In this document: positions 46,994 to 59,525 of the stretch, piece by piece | Layout of the letters: every line of letters starts with the position of its first letter | How positions within the stretch are numbered: the first letter of the stretch is position 1 | Assembly: GCA_015143295.1 (NCBI GenBank) | Contig: CM026566.1 | Location: 8,915,072-8,979,071 of the forward strand | DNA: 64,000 bases | Direction: 5' to 3' | From: Tetracentron sinense | Lineage: Eukaryota; Streptophyta; Magnoliopsida; Trochodendrales; Trochodendraceae | Made by a program: the position numbers and the translations under genes | Notes under the pieces: model-generated | Seen by the model: the letters and a program-made list of their open reading frames with translations, nothing else | Database searches by the model: none | Told to the model about the DNA's origin: nothing

Positions 46994-46998
46994 CATCA
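46994..46998. repeat. Target site duplication CATCA, right of the solo LTR
   Basis: Matches 44613-44617. Confidence 0.93.
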
Positions 46999-49200
46999 CG
47001 TCCAAAAGGGCTATAATAATGTGTTTTATTTAAACACAAACTTTTTATGTTTCAACAAGACACATATTGTGGGGTTTGATCCAATTATCCAAAATTTGCA
47101 CAAAAAAATGATAATCACATTATCACAAGGGTTATGGACTTTTCTAAGCAACTAAAAGCTATAACAAATCATCACATGAAATACATAATATAGCCACACA
47201 ATGGGTCCACATGATCATGCTATCTTAGAAATCCTACAACTACTCTTGTAGAACACCTTCCAAGATTTATTCTCCATGCGATCACCATCATCTTCGATCT
47301 TCAATATGATTTCTCTATAGAGAAAAACCAGCAACTCCTAATACTAAGATTACATCATATTCAAAATAAGAAACCTTGAGAAACCACCCAAAATAGGGTG
47401 CTCAAGGGGAGTACAACTCATAAGAAGAAAGAGAAGAGAATAGAGAGAGAAGAAAGCATGATTATGGAACCCATCCACCACTCAACAAGAATATATATTA
47501 ACAATTCATCAACTATGAATAATAATATGGCATGACAAATTACTTAGAAAGTCTATAACCTCAACAAGGGCTTTGCTAACCTTATGGAAACTCTTTCCCA
47601 TATGGTTAAGGCTTCTATTAACATTTAATAGATAAACCCTAGAGCAAAGAAAGCAAGCATGTCAAGAATGAATTCTTAGGGATTTTAGACCATCATTAAA
47701 AGAAAACAATTTTCCTTTAATGCTTGAAAAGTCATTAAGAGAAACAATTTCTCTAAAATTTAATCTGACCCTAAAATTCATCCTCACATTCCTCAATTGA
47801 TAAACAAATAGAAAACACCATATTAAATTCGGCTAGGCTAGGGATCTAATCCCTTCCATTTTATTTTGATCTAATAACCTATTAAAAGACCAAAATAAAA
47901 ATCAGCAAATTGCTAATTTTTAATATCACTTTATATTGATTCCAAAATAAATTCAAAATCAATAATAGGTGATTTCAAAATTTTCCATAAGGGCCAACTG
48001 CTTTAGGGATTATTTGATTTAACGATTAAATAAAATAATACCCTAAACAATAGTATTAAATGTCCATAAAATAATTGATCTCTCTCAACTAAAATTCACT
48101 TGAGATAAAACCCTGTATCTCAACAAATGGCATTTATGTAATTACTTGATTAACTATTAATCAAATAAAAACTTATAAATACTATGTAGGCAGTCATTCT
48201 GAGCACATGTAATTGATCCAAATCAACTACAATAATTATGGTATTATTCCCATAAACTTTTTAGGGAACCATAAATGATATCATAATTAACATTTAATTA
48301 AATGATAGCCCGTGGACTCGAAGCAGATAATTAAACAATTTAATTAAATCTCAACCCGTGCTCTCGAATCAAATAATTAAACTATTTAGTTAATTGATAG
48401 CCCATTAAACAATTTAATAGCATCCCATGCTCTCAAATCAAATAATGGAATTTAGGAAAAATTTGAAAGCCTTTTGGAAAATTAATTTAGAAAACTCCTT
48501 TTCCCGCTTTAGATTTTCGACTCAAGTTTTTACCCTCAAAACGATTGATTCTGAAAAAAATTTCTTCACGAAAGTTGTAGATCTTTTCGACGGCTTTGAA
48601 ACGATGTACTGATGGACCTAAATTGGACTTCCGGTCACAAAGTTATGACCGAAATACTGAAACTGTACCGATTCTTCTAATCAAATACAAATCCGAAAAT
48701 CTATGAATCAATTTTAATCGAAATAAGCTTTAATTTCCAAGAACGCTTAAGCAAGGGTGTATAACACCATGAGATTTATTAATTAACATTTAATAAATAA
48801 AATCCCATCTATATATGCTAGCCAAAATATCAATGGGTATCTAAGTGGTCTAAATCTGCCCGGGGCTTACAAGAATAAATTAAACAATTTAATTTAATAT
48901 AAAAAGGATCTCTAAATCCTAAAGGGCTATAACCAAATTTATATCTCTATATACCTATCCCTATTAGAATTAAGAGAGGTTTTGAAATCATCCAAAACTG
49001 AAATTAGTATCACACTAATTTCTAAGGGTTTGATTACTCCCTTAATAACTAGAGGGATCCGTTATCCCGAGTAAATGATTATCCAATAATCAAGAATCTA
49101 GAAGATTGATTCGTTAGGGTAACCAAAATTCATAGGGGAGGCATTCTTGATGTAATTAAAATTTGATTATACCCTAAAATCAAAGAGAAGCATAGCCAAG
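46999..49200 (-). other. Element G leader region, noncoding
   Basis: AT-rich sequence lies between the gag remnant and the primer site. No coding motif is visible. At 48290-48440 a word of the type AATTAAACAATTTAAT..AGCCCGTG.TCTCGAATCAAAT repeats three to four times with a period near 60. Around 48560-48660 is AAAGTTGTAGATCTTTTCGAC and an AAAGTTATGACCG word of the kind also seen in the U3 regions of the Ty3/gypsy families here. Confidence 0.5.
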
Positions 49201-49212
49201 GCTCTGATACCA
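49201..49212 (-). other. Primer binding site, element G
   Basis: The minus strand reads TGGTATCAGAGC one base inside the 5' LTR, an exact tRNA-iMet complement. It fixes the orientation of G. Confidence 0.93.
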
Positions 49213-49213
49213 C

Positions 49214-49892
49214 TGAAGGTATGCCTCTTTTTAATTTTAGAAACACAGTTCTTGGGGGACATACATCGAATCCCAAGATCTGACTAAGATTCTAATTGAT
49301 TTTATTCTGTAAAGGTTAGAATAACATTCACCTTTGCGACTTTGAAATTGTTAAGTCAAATCCACATAAGAATAGTACTCACAAAACTTCACAAGTATCA
49401 AGTCTCCTGTCGTTTCACACGAACCTTCTTTTTTCTTTAAAGCTTTCTCTAATGGAAGCTAATGGCCCTTCCAAATTCCATGCTCTTTTATCTTTTCTTC
49501 TTTTCTTTGATCCAAGAACCTTTCCTGATCAAACAAGATCCAATCTTGATCTTCAAAGAACTTGTTCTCAATCATCAAGATCAAAAACCAAACAAAAAGG
49601 AAGAAGGGGAAGGGTGACCGTACACCCTCAAAGGGGGAGAGGGCTGGGCATAAACTTGAGGAGAGGGAGAGAAGAAAATTTTTTGGAGAATTATCTTACT
49701 TAATGGGCTGGGCATCCACTCCTTTATATAAGTTCCCTCTTGGTTGCTTGAATTGAAATCCAATTATAATTCATTAACCTTATCCTAATCCAATCAGGAT
49801 TCCTCAATAGTTTCCTTTATTGATTATTCTCCTAGTCCAATTAGGATTAGTCTTAAAAGAAACTAACCTTATCCATTAGTAACTACTCTTAT
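49214..49892 (-). repeat. Element G 5' LTR, primer-site end only
   Basis: It matches 39241 to about 39917 and is interrupted in TCTTAT by element E. The rest lies beyond the window. Confidence 0.9.
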
Positions 49893-52100
49893 TGTCGCAA
49901 CCCAAAACCCACCCTAGGAGTTAGAGTGAATCTTGGTACTATTCATGACTTACATGACTTGCTTGACAAACTATCCTGCAAAAACCCACAGAGCATATAC
50001 AAAGAGGATATAACAGCGGGAACATACTCTAACACAGCATAGCGGAAGACTTGACCAAACCTCTATGTATATACTTAAGTGAATCCAAGTTTATACAAAA
50101 AGGCAACCAAAAGAAAGTGCGGACATGCCCGCCAAAATATATGGATATATCTCTCTCAACTCACCCACAGCTATCCACTCAGAATCTACCACCACCTAAT
50201 AATAACCCTCACCCTGAGGTTCCTCCACAGGCTCCTCAACGTACTCCTCCTCCACCCATGGGCCAGGAGCACAGACATCAAAAGGAGCAGCTGCTCCGCT
50301 ATCACCTACCGACATAAGAAGTACGGCTGAGCATGGAATACTCAACGGGTACCAAATACTAACCAGTAGTCATAACATAAAAATGGCAATACATAATTCA
50401 GGAGCAATTCGTATATATAAAACGGGAACAATTCATGTCATACAAGAAAGTAAAGCAATTTATAATCATGAATGTATTTCGTAAAAGCCGATAAAACCTC
50501 TTGAAATCATTGTGCCTTGACTTAACTTGAAATATCCTTTTCGTACTTGAAAGCTTTTCATGTTTGTCTTGCTTGATCTTGTCGAGCGTGTCGTACGTGT
50601 CATGTCATGCCATTCGTGTCATGCGTGCTTGCTTGTGATCATGTAACTTGTGAGATACACTTGTGAGATATCCTTGTGAGATGCACTTGAGAGGGAAGGG
50701 AGACCCTTCTTTATGCAATGCACTTGAGAGGGAAGGGAGACCCTTCTTTGTGATATGTATGTACTTGCGAGGGAAGGGAGGCCCTTCTTTATGCTATGCA
50801 CTTGTGAGTGAGTGGAGACCCCTCGTGGAATGTTTGTTCTTGTTTTCTTGTGAAAAGCGAGGTAAAACATATCGTACGACATGTCCCACCTCTAATCATG
50901 TTCTTGAAAACCTCAGAAAATCATGTCATGCATATCGTGCTCGTGGGATCGTGTGCATACTTGCATTTGAATTTCAACATGACATTTGGGGGATTTCACA
51001 ATGTATAGCATATAGCAATTTTTTTTTAAACAAATAAACATTCATGATAATTTTGGGAAAACAAGAACTCATGCTAGCATAATCCCTAACAAGTTACATA
51101 TGTAATTTAGCATGCATTTTCTTGATTTATACTCATTTTATTCACCTTGGCATTCCATCAAACATGGTATGTTCATTATTTGTTAACCCTACAATATGCT
51201 TTTCTAGGTGGGTTATAATTCCATCATACATGTTTGTTCATTATGGATACAATGCCCTCCCCATTTCACTTATCACAACACAACCATTAGCATCCAATCG
51301 CCCATTCCATCTCCATTCACAACATCCACACATCCCATCTCCTAGTACAAGTATAGATGAAGGAAAACAAAGAAACATGGAGGAAAAGAGGAACTATGAC
51401 TAGGAGGGTAGCAAGAAGTACCGACCTTGAAAAATGAGAGAAGGAACTCTCCTCCAAAACGTGCGTGTAGATGCTGCCCTAGTTTGAAGAATTGCTCCTT
51501 TCGTGCTTGAACCGGAATCTTGAAGCAATCCAAGCTTGAGGTGATTGTGGGTCTTGAAACCCCTTTGATTTCTTTCCAAAGCAAACCCTAGGTTTGGAAA
51601 CCCTTCTCCTCTTCCTCTAACTCTCAAAATACTCTAAGTGTTATGAATGAACCCTCAAATGCTCGGGCAAGGCCTTTAAGGCTTGATTGAAATGCCCAAA
51701 AGACCAAAATACCCTTAATGAAAATTTCTGCAAAGCACGAAGACCGAGTGATCGGTGTTTATGACCGATCGATCGGTGAATTGACCGAGCTCTCGACCAA
51801 AAATCAACTCTCTGGAAAATTTCCCCATACAAATTTTTCGACCAGTCGATAGCCTCCGATCAATCGCTCCATGGACCAAGCGATCGGTTGCTTACAGGTC
51901 TAAACTGTTTTGGCCATATCTTTTGACTCGCTCGTCGGATTTAGATGATTCAACTTGCGTTGGGTTCGTACTTCGAAAAAAAATATTTTTGACATTTCAG
52001 AATTTTCAATTTCCTACTTATTTATTAATTGTACTACATTAAAAATAGAATGGCTATGAAAGTGCCATGCATTAAGAGTGAAAAAGTCCGGGGCTCTACA
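49893..52100 (-). repeat. Element E 3' LTR (2,208 bp)
   Basis: The plus strand reads TGTCGCAACCC to GGGGCTCTACA. It holds the small ORF, a four-unit GAAGGG/CCCTTC array (50690-50825), palindrome ACATATCGTACGACATGT (50867-50884), a donor (minus, near 51427) and U3 palindromes (51740-51890). Confidence 0.93.
50196..50315 (-). CDS. LTR leader small ORF, MSAG family (element E 3' LTR, 39 aa)
   Basis: An intact ORF begins MSVGDSGAAAPFDVCAP, then has PWVEEEYVEEPVEEPQGEG and a stop. The 5' LTR copy (start at 56936) carries a 7-base duplication of ATGGGCC that shifts the frame. The two LTRs were identical at insertion, so that lesion is recent. Confidence 0.5.
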   Translation of the reverse strand: MSVGDSGAAAPFDVCAPGPWVEEEYVEEPVEEPQGEGYY

Positions 52101-52135
52101 TCCTCCCCCCTTACAAAAATTTCATCCTCGAAATT
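52101..52135 (-). other. Polypurine tract and adjacent hairpin, element E
   Basis: Minus strand AAATTTCG-AGGA-TGAAATTT is followed by TTGTAAGGGGGGAGGA, adjoining the LTR. Confidence 0.88.
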
Positions 52136-52199
52136 TAGACGATTATATGCATTACAAAATAAAACAAATTTACAAGTCACATACAAACCTACACAAAAC

Positions 52200-55100
52200 T
52201 CATTCAAACAATTCCGGGTACTTCACTTTGACTTTGGCCTCACGCTCCCATGTAGCTTCTTCTCGAGCATGATGCTGCCATTGCACAAGAACCAATGGAA
52301 TAGTTTTGTTGCAAAGGACTTGATCTCTTCGATCCAATATATGAACCGGCCTCTCAACTAAAGTGAGATCCTCTCGAATTTCCAACGGTTCCAAGTCTAT
52401 GACATGCGAAGGATCCGCAATGTACTTCCGAAGCATAGACACATGGAAAACGTTGTGAACCGTGGCCATGTGAGGTGGAAGAGAAACCCTGTAAGCAACC
52501 TCACCCACTCGCGTGATGATTTCAAACGGTCCAATATATCGAGGACTAATCTTGCCTCGCCTGCCAAATCTCATAATCCCCTTGCTAGGAGATACCTTCA
52601 CAAAGACTTGATCCTAAACCTGGAATTCCAAGTCCCTGCGACGCGTGTCCGCATAGCTCTTTTGACGATCTTGAGCGGCTTTCAACCGATCCCGGATGAT
52701 CTTAACTATACTTGCAGTTTACTCAATCAACTCTGGACCAAGTACTTTTCTTTCTCCTACCTCATCCCAGTAGAGAGGAGACCTGCAACTTCGCCCATAC
52801 AAGGCCTCGAATAGAGCCAGTTGAATACTCGCCTGATAGCTATTGTTGTAGGCGAACTCTACCAAAGGCAAGTGCTCTTCCCAACTGCCTTTGAAATCCA
52901 GCATACAAGCCCGAAGCATGTCTTCTATTACTTGGTTCACCCTCTCGGTTTTTCCATCCATCTGTGGATGAAAAGCAGTGCTGAAATCAAGTCGGGAACC
53001 CATAGCTTCCTGAAAGCTTTTCCAGAATCTTGACGTGAATCTTGGATCCCGATCTGACACAATACTGACTGGCACCCCGTGTAGTCGAATCACTTCCTTG
53101 ATGTATAGTGCGGCCAACTGACTAGAATTGAAGGTGGTTCAGTAGGGTATGAAATGAGCGGACTTTGTCAAACGATCCACTACTACTCATATCGCATCTA
53201 AGCCCCTTGCTGTCTTTGGTAAGCCAACTATGAAATCCATGGATATGTTCTCCCATTTCCACTCGGGAATAGGAAGAGACTGCAATAGACCGGTGGGTCG
53301 CATGTGTTCTGCTTTCACCTGTTGGCACACCAAGCACCCTGCTACATACTCCGGAACCTCCCTCTTCTATTCCGCCACCGAAAGTGACTCTTGAGGTTCC
53401 GGTACATCTTCGTACCCCCTAGATGCACAGTGTACTTTGCCCGGTGGGCTTCATCCATAATCTCTCGTCGAAGATCCGCATTGGCTGGAACACAAAGCCT
53501 TCCCTTGAATGTGATAGTACCCCAGCTAGTGAGAGAGAAGTCCTCACTACTCTTGGAAACTTCCTTGTCCCGATAAGCCAACAATTGAGCATCTGTGGCT
53601 TGGTATTCTTGGATCAAATCTATAATGTATGGCTGAACCGTGACATTTGCCAAGATAGGACTACGGACAGAGTCATTCACACTGATGTCCAGATTTGCCA
53701 AATCTTCAAGTAGCTTCCATTCCTGCACCAACATGTGTGCTAATAACCCCGGAGGTCTTCTACTCAAAGCATCAGCCACTACATTTGCTTTACCTGGGTG
53801 GTATTGAATGGTATAATCATAATCTTTCAAAAATTCCATCCAACACCGTTGCCTTAGATTTAACTCTTTTTGGGAAAAGAGATACTTGAGGCTCTTGTGA
53901 TCCATATACCCATAGAATTCTACCCCGTAAAGGTAGTGTCGCCAAATCTTGAGTGCAAACATGACTGCGGCAAGCTCCAAGTCATGCGTGGGGTAATTCT
54001 TCTCATGCTCCTTCAATTGCCTTGATGCATAGGCAATGACTTTCTTGTGCTGCATGAGTACACACCCAAGTCCAACGTGTGAGGCATCACTATACACCTC
54101 ATACCCATAAGATCCGGATGTCACAGTAAGGACAGGGGCTGTAGTAAGCCTCTTCTTCAGTTCCGTGAAACTGATCTCACACTAGTCACTCCATACAAAC
54201 TTGGCGTTCTTCCTTGTCAGGTAAGTGAGCAGTGCTGCAAGGCTGGAGAAACCCTCTATGAATCTCCTGTAGTAGCCTGCTAACCCAAGAAAGCTGCGTA
54301 TCTCTGTGACACTCTTGGGCCTTGCCCAACTCATGACTGCCTCTATCTTCTTCGGATCCCCAGATATGCCTTCCGCGGATACAACGTGGCCTAGGAATGC
54401 CACCTCTTCCAGCAAAAACTCACACTTGCTAAGTTTGGCGTATAGCTTGTGCTCTCTCAGTATTTCTAAAGCAAGACGAAGGTCTCGCATGTGATCTTCC
54501 CGTGTCTGGGAATATATCAAGATGTCATCGATAAACACGATCACACATTGATCAAGACATGGTTGGAACACTCGGTTCATCAAATCCATAAAGGCTGCCG
54601 GCGCGTTCGTGAGACCAAAAGGCATCACCAAGAACTTATAGTGTCCGTATCGAGTCCGGAAAGCAGTTTTGGGAATATCTTCCGCCTTAATCTTCAACTG
54701 GTGATAGCCCATTCGAAGATCTATCTTTGAGAAAAATCTTGCTCCTTTCAACTGATCGAACAAGTCATCAATTCTAGGCAATGGATACCTATTCTTTATA
54801 GTGACTTTGTTTAATTGCCGATAATCGACGCACATCCGCATCGAGCCATCCTTCTTCTTAACGTATAGTACCGGGGCACCCCACGGTGAGACACTTGGTA
54901 GTATGAAACCAAGGCCTTGTAATTCCTCCAACTAAGTCTTCAACTCCTTGAGTTCAATAAGGGTCATTCTATACGGAGCCCTGAAAATAGGAGCTGTGCC
55001 TGGTGCAAGTTCGATCACAAATTCAATCTCCCTGTCTGGAGGCAACCCTGGCAACTCCTCTGGAAATACATCTAGCAATTCACTCACAACCGGAATAGTC

Positions 55101-55523
55101 GATGAGTCCTTTGCCTAGGGGTTAGCTAAGCTCAACGCCGCAAAATGAGTAATATCTCTACTTTTCAACCCCCAGAAATGAAATGGTTTCCCTTCCACTG
55201 GCCGGAAGAGTACCATCTTTTCAAAACAAGCCACATGTCCGTGATGTGTTGCCAACCAATCCATTCCCAATATCACGTCAAAGTCTTGGAATCCAAGAAC
55301 TATTAGATCAACCGCCAACTCGTGGCTTCCCACTTGAACCACACTATTTCGACATACTTTGTTTGTCAACACTGTTTTGCCGAGAGGAGTCGAAATGGCT
55401 AACTCCGGTCCTAGCTGACTAGGCTCCACAGAAAAGCCTTCTGAAAACCTCGGTGAGACAAACGAATGAGTAGACCCGGTATCAATCAACACTCTAGCCA
55501 AACATTCGTTGACTAGTAGGGTT
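52200..55523 (-). pseudogene. pol: Element E pol
   Basis: Minus-strand order: protease with [25 protein letters not shown]; reverse transcriptase with [22 protein letters not shown] and FIDDILIYS; RNase H with [10 protein letters not shown] and [13 protein letters not shown]; integrase with [15 protein letters not shown] and the DDE glutamate region ERVNQVIEDML; GPFEII; and a tail ending YPELFE. In-frame stops include those at 55115, 54932, 54182, 53190, 53142, 52719 and 52617; a 2-base loss near 53365 shifts the frame in the integrase zinc finger. Catalytic residues are otherwise kept. Small ORFs on the plus strand across this region are shadows. Confidence 0.9.
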
Positions 55524-55666
55524 CTTGAAATTTCAACTAGCTACGTCAATCCATGCATCACATCATTTGTATATAGGTAGATAGATATATAGCACGCCAC
55601 ATACGTACACAAGGAGTAAAGCATAACATGACAATCGCGGATAAAAGAATAACTCTAAACGCGTAC
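55524..55666 (-). other. Gag-pol intron-like segment, element E
   Basis: CAAG|GTACGCG at the end of Gag and TTTCAAG|AACCC before the protease match the junction of the F intron. Joining them leaves E one base out of frame, so either the acceptor has changed or a base was lost. Confidence 0.45.
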
Positions 55667-56141
55667 CTTGCACCACATCATCAGATGCAAGTGCATCACC
55701 CTCTGTCAAGGCAAAAACTCGCCCCTGGTTCGCCTGGCGAGGAGGAGGTGTAGACCGGGTAGTCTGAGACGACGCTTGGTATGATCCTACTGGGCGTGCT
55801 GAGGGCCTAATCCCCTGAAACTGGCCTGGTAAATGCCGACTGGGGCAATCCCTGATCACATGGCCCTGGCGACCACAATGAAAACATCCACCCGATGCCC
55901 TTCGACAATCTCCTGCCGGGTGCCTTCGGCCGCACAAAGTGCAGACCTCGTGTGTATAGGTCGGAGGGGCCGGATGTGGAGCATACCTCACCGTCTGAGG
56001 TGCAACTGGCCGTGGAGTTGGAAGAGCCTGAGGTCGCGGTGCCTGAGGCATGTATGGCCGTGGAACTGGAGGTGCATATGATGGCCTCATAGGTGGTGCT
56101 GGCCACGTGTACTGATAAAGGCCGGTACGAGCCCGCCTCAT
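55667..56141 (-). pseudogene. gag: Element E gag, capsid region deleted
   Basis: The ATG is preceded by TTGTTCTCAG|GACTTTAGTC, as in F. The protein starts MRRARTGLYQ; F has MRRNTRG at its start and RARTSLYQ some 250 residues later, so about 0.73 kb covering the whole capsid core is gone, joined within a shared MRR/KRAR sequence. A proline-rich linker, two zinc knuckles (CTLCGRRHPAGDC, CFHCGRQGHVIRDC) and RVFALTEGDALASDDVVQ remain. The remnant could bind RNA but not assemble particles. Confidence 0.88.
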
Positions 56142-56328
56142 GACTAAAGTCCTGAGAACAATAACACCACATGAGTCTCACTTGAAACCACAATTTATCG
56201 CATTTCCATTTCACAATAATTCAAGTGGTAATATTTTTATAATATAATACTAATATACATCGTATCAAGTCATCCGAGTATTTATGATATTATACTTTGG
56301 TGTTCTAGCGTTCCTAAGACTCGTACTT

Positions 56329-56370
56329 GGTTGAAACAACCATTTCAAACTAAGACTAAAGTTTAGTCTT
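56329..56370 (-). other. Paired hairpins downstream of the primer site (element E)
   Basis: AAGACTAAA-g-TTTAGTCTT (56352-56370) is a perfect 9-bp stem, next to GGTTGAAACAACC (56329-56341). Counterparts in A and F differ on both arms. Confidence 0.6.
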
Positions 56371-56487
56371 ACACTTGGATCACGACTCGCTTCCGACTTA
56401 CTTTCTTCCTAACTTGTTTCCGGGCATATGCTCTTGTCAAGCCGTGGTATTAGATTCTAAGTGACCCTAGATACCTAAAGCCTAAGC

Positions 56488-56499
56488 GCTCTGATACCA
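56488..56499 (-). other. Primer binding site, element E
   Basis: Minus strand TGGTATCAGAGC, five bases from the LTR end. Confidence 0.93.
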
Positions 56500-56504
56500 C
56501 TTCT

Positions 56505-58136
56505 TGTCGCGATTCAAAACCCACCCTAGGAGTTAGAGTGAATCTTGGACGACTAATCATGACTAACATGACTTGCTTGACAAACCATCCTGCAAAAATC
56601 CATAGAGCATATACAAAGAGGATATAACAGCGGGAACATACTCTAACATAGCACAGCGGAAGACTTGACCAAACCTCTATGTATATACTTAAGTGAATCC
56701 AAGTTTATACAAAAAGGCAACCAAAAGAAAGTGCGGACATGCCCGCCAAAATACATGGATATATCTCTCTCAACTCACCCATAGCTATCCACTCAGAATC
56801 TACCACCACCTAATAATAACCCTCACCCTGAGGTTCCTCCACAGGCTCCTCAACGTACTCCTCCTCCACCCATGGGCCATGGGCCAGGAGCACAGACATC
56901 AAAAGGCGCAGCTGCTCCGCTATCACCTGCTGACATAAGAAGTACGGCTGAGCATGGAATACTTAGAGGGTACCAAATACTAACCAGTAGTCATAGCATA
57001 AAAATGGCAATACATAATTCAGGAGCAATTCGTATATATAAAACGGGAACAATTCATGTCATCCAAGAAAGTAAAGCAATTTATAATGATGCTTGAATTT
57101 CGTAAAAGCCAATAAAACCTCTTGAAATCATTGTGCCTTGACTTGACTTGAAATATCCTTTTCGTACTTGAAAGTTTTTCAAGTTTGTCTTGCTTGATCT
57201 TGTCGAGCGTGTCGTACGTGTCATGCCAAGCCATGCATGTCATGCGTGCTTGCTTGTGATCATGTAACTTGTGAGATACACTTGTGAGATGCATTTGAGA
57301 GGGAAGGGAGACCCTTCTTTATGCAATGCACTTGAAAGGGAAGGGAGACCCTTCTTAGTGATATGTATGTACTTGCGAGGGAAGGGAGGCCCTTCTTTAT
57401 GCTATGCACTTGTGAGTGAGGGGAGACCTCTCGTGGAATGTTTGTTCTTGTTTTCTTGTGAAAAGCGAGGTAAACCATATCGTAGGACATGTCCCACCTC
57501 TAATCATGTTCTTGAAAACCTCGGTAAATCATGTCATGCATGCCGTGCTCATGGGATCATGTGCATACTTGCATTTGAATTTAAACATGACATTTGGGGG
57601 ATTTCACAATGTATAGCATATAGCAATTTTTTTTTTAAACAAATAAACATTCATGATAATTTAGGGAAAACAAGAACTCATGCTAGCATAATCCCTAACA
57701 AGTTACATATGTAATTTAGCATGCATTTTCTTGATTTATACTCATTTTATTCACCTTGGCATTCCATCAAACATGGTATGTTCATTATTTGTTAACCCTA
57801 CAATATGCTTTTCTAGGTGGGTTATAATTCCATCATACATGTTTGTTCATTATGGATACAATGCCCTCCCCATTTCAATTATCACAACACAACCATTGGC
57901 ATCCAATCGCCCATTCCATCTCCATTCACAACATCCACAGATCCTAACTCCTAGTACAAGTATAGATGATGGAAAACAAAGAAACATGGAGGAAAAGAGG
58001 AACTATGACTAGGAGGGTAGCAAGAAGTACCGACCTTGAAAAATGAGGGAAGGAACTCTCCTCCAAAAGGTGCGTGTAGATGCTGTCCTCGTTTGAAGAA
58101 ATTGCTCCTCGCGTGCTTGAACCGAAATCTTGAAGC
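56505..58136 (-). repeat. Element E 5' LTR, cut by element F
   Basis: It matches 49893 to about 51526 of the 3' LTR. It holds the frameshifted small ORF (56810-56936), the hairpin array (57298-57430) and the donor CAAG|GTCGGTAC (first intron base 58034, minus). The U3 part lies beyond F. The implied leader intron, 56152-58034, is 1,883 nt. Confidence 0.92.
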
Positions 58137-58347
58137 TGTAGCACCCCGGACTTTTTCATTTTTAATGAATGGCACTTTCGTAGCTAATTGGCCGTTTTCA
58201 TAGTCTAATTAATAAATAAGGGAGAAATTGGAAATTCCGAAATGTTAAAAATGTGCGTTTTCGAAAGACGAACCCAACGCAAGTTGAATCGTCGAAATCC
58301 GACGAGCGAGTCAAAAGATATGGTCAAAACAGTCCAGACATACAGAG

Positions 58348-58535
58348 CACCGATCGCTCGGTCCAGTCAGCGATCGATCGGTCCATAACCGATCGATCGG
58401 TAGCTATCGCATGGTCAGAAATTTTGTACGGGGAAATTTTCCAGAGAGTGAGTTTTTGACCGATCGATCGGTCATAAACACCGATCGCTCGGTAGGCAAC
58501 CGATCGATCGGTCATAACCACCGATCGCTCGGTCT
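58348..58535 (+). promoter_or_regulatory. U3 palindrome cluster, element F
   Basis: Seven ACCGATCG(A/C)TCGGT-type units occupy 190 bases in two groups around a spacer. No clear TATA box follows; CCCATAAGG near 58597 is the nearest AT-rich word. Confidence 0.6.
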
Positions 58536-59525
58536 TCGTGTTTTTGCAGAAATTTCAGTAAGGGCGTTTTCGTCTTTTGGGTGTTAAACCCTAACCCATA
58601 AGGGTTTGCTCGACCCTTTGAGGCCTCACTTACAACATTTGAGGGATTTTGAGAGATAGAGAGAGAAGAGGAGAAAGCTCTAACCTAGGGTTTGGTTTTG
58701 AGAAGGAAATCAAAGGGGGTTTAAGAACCATAGCTCACCCCAACTCGAGTTGCTTCAAAATCGAAGCTCAAGCTCGTGTGTGAACCATTCTCCAAGCTAG
58801 GGCAGCAACCCAAGCACGTTTTTGAAAGGGGTTTCTTCCCCAACTCAAGTCTCCTTCAAGCAAAGGTGTTCTTCTTTCAAGTTGGAGCTTCAATCAAGGT
58901 TTCTACCAAGGATCAAGCCTTGATTTAAGGTTAGTACACCCTACTAACTTACCCTAGCAATAAATCTAGGTTTTTCCTTATGAAATATGATTCTTGTTAG
59001 TGTGTTTTATTCCTTGCAAAATGTGTCATCTATAATAAATATAAACAAGATAAAGAAAGAGTAGGGATGCTTGGATGGAGGTTGGATACGGCGATTGGAT
59101 GCCGAATGTGTGATATATGATGTGTGGGATGTGGATTGGAAAATGGAGGATGGGCATTGTACAAATAACAAACTTACCCTTGTGTGATTGAATGGAAAAT
59201 ATGCATAAAAAAAGAAGGAGATAAACTACTAAGGAATAACGTATGAAAGTGTTTGACAAAATGCCTAAACTATGAATAAATGATCTCAATGAAGGACATG
59301 GAAATGGGTTTTATGCATGTGTCCTTATAAATGATAAATTGATCAAATGTTATGCAAACTACTTATGTTACTCATGTTCATATCTTGAATTGAATTATAA
59401 TGTCATATTTGGTTATTTCCATTATCATGATTGTCACTATGGACACGTACACGAGCACGCATGATAGCATGAACCGTGATTTCAAGAGCATGTGCATATA
59501 ATAAACAACAAGAAATATTGCATGT

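Larger units (their letters stand above)
39241..49892 (-). mobile_element. Element G: decayed Ty1/copia retrotransposon
   Basis: The 3' LTR (39241-41432), polypurine tract, a short decayed pol, a decayed gag, a long leader, a primer site (49201-49212) and part of the 5' LTR (49214-49892) lie in minus-strand order. A solo LTR of the F family is inserted at 44618-46993. Pol and gag together occupy under 2 kb of recognisable sequence, so large internal deletions have occurred. It interrupts LTR D'. Confidence 0.85.
49893..58136 (-). mobile_element. Element E: Ty3/gypsy (Tekay/Del-type) element with gag deletion
   Basis: The 3' LTR (49893-52100), polypurine tract, pol, short gag, primer site (56488-56499) and 5' LTR (56505-58136, cut by F) lie in minus-strand order. 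The LTRs belong to the C/D family. Gag lacks its capsid region and pol has several stops, so E is non-autonomous. It is younger than G, which it interrupts, and older than F. Confidence 0.93.
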
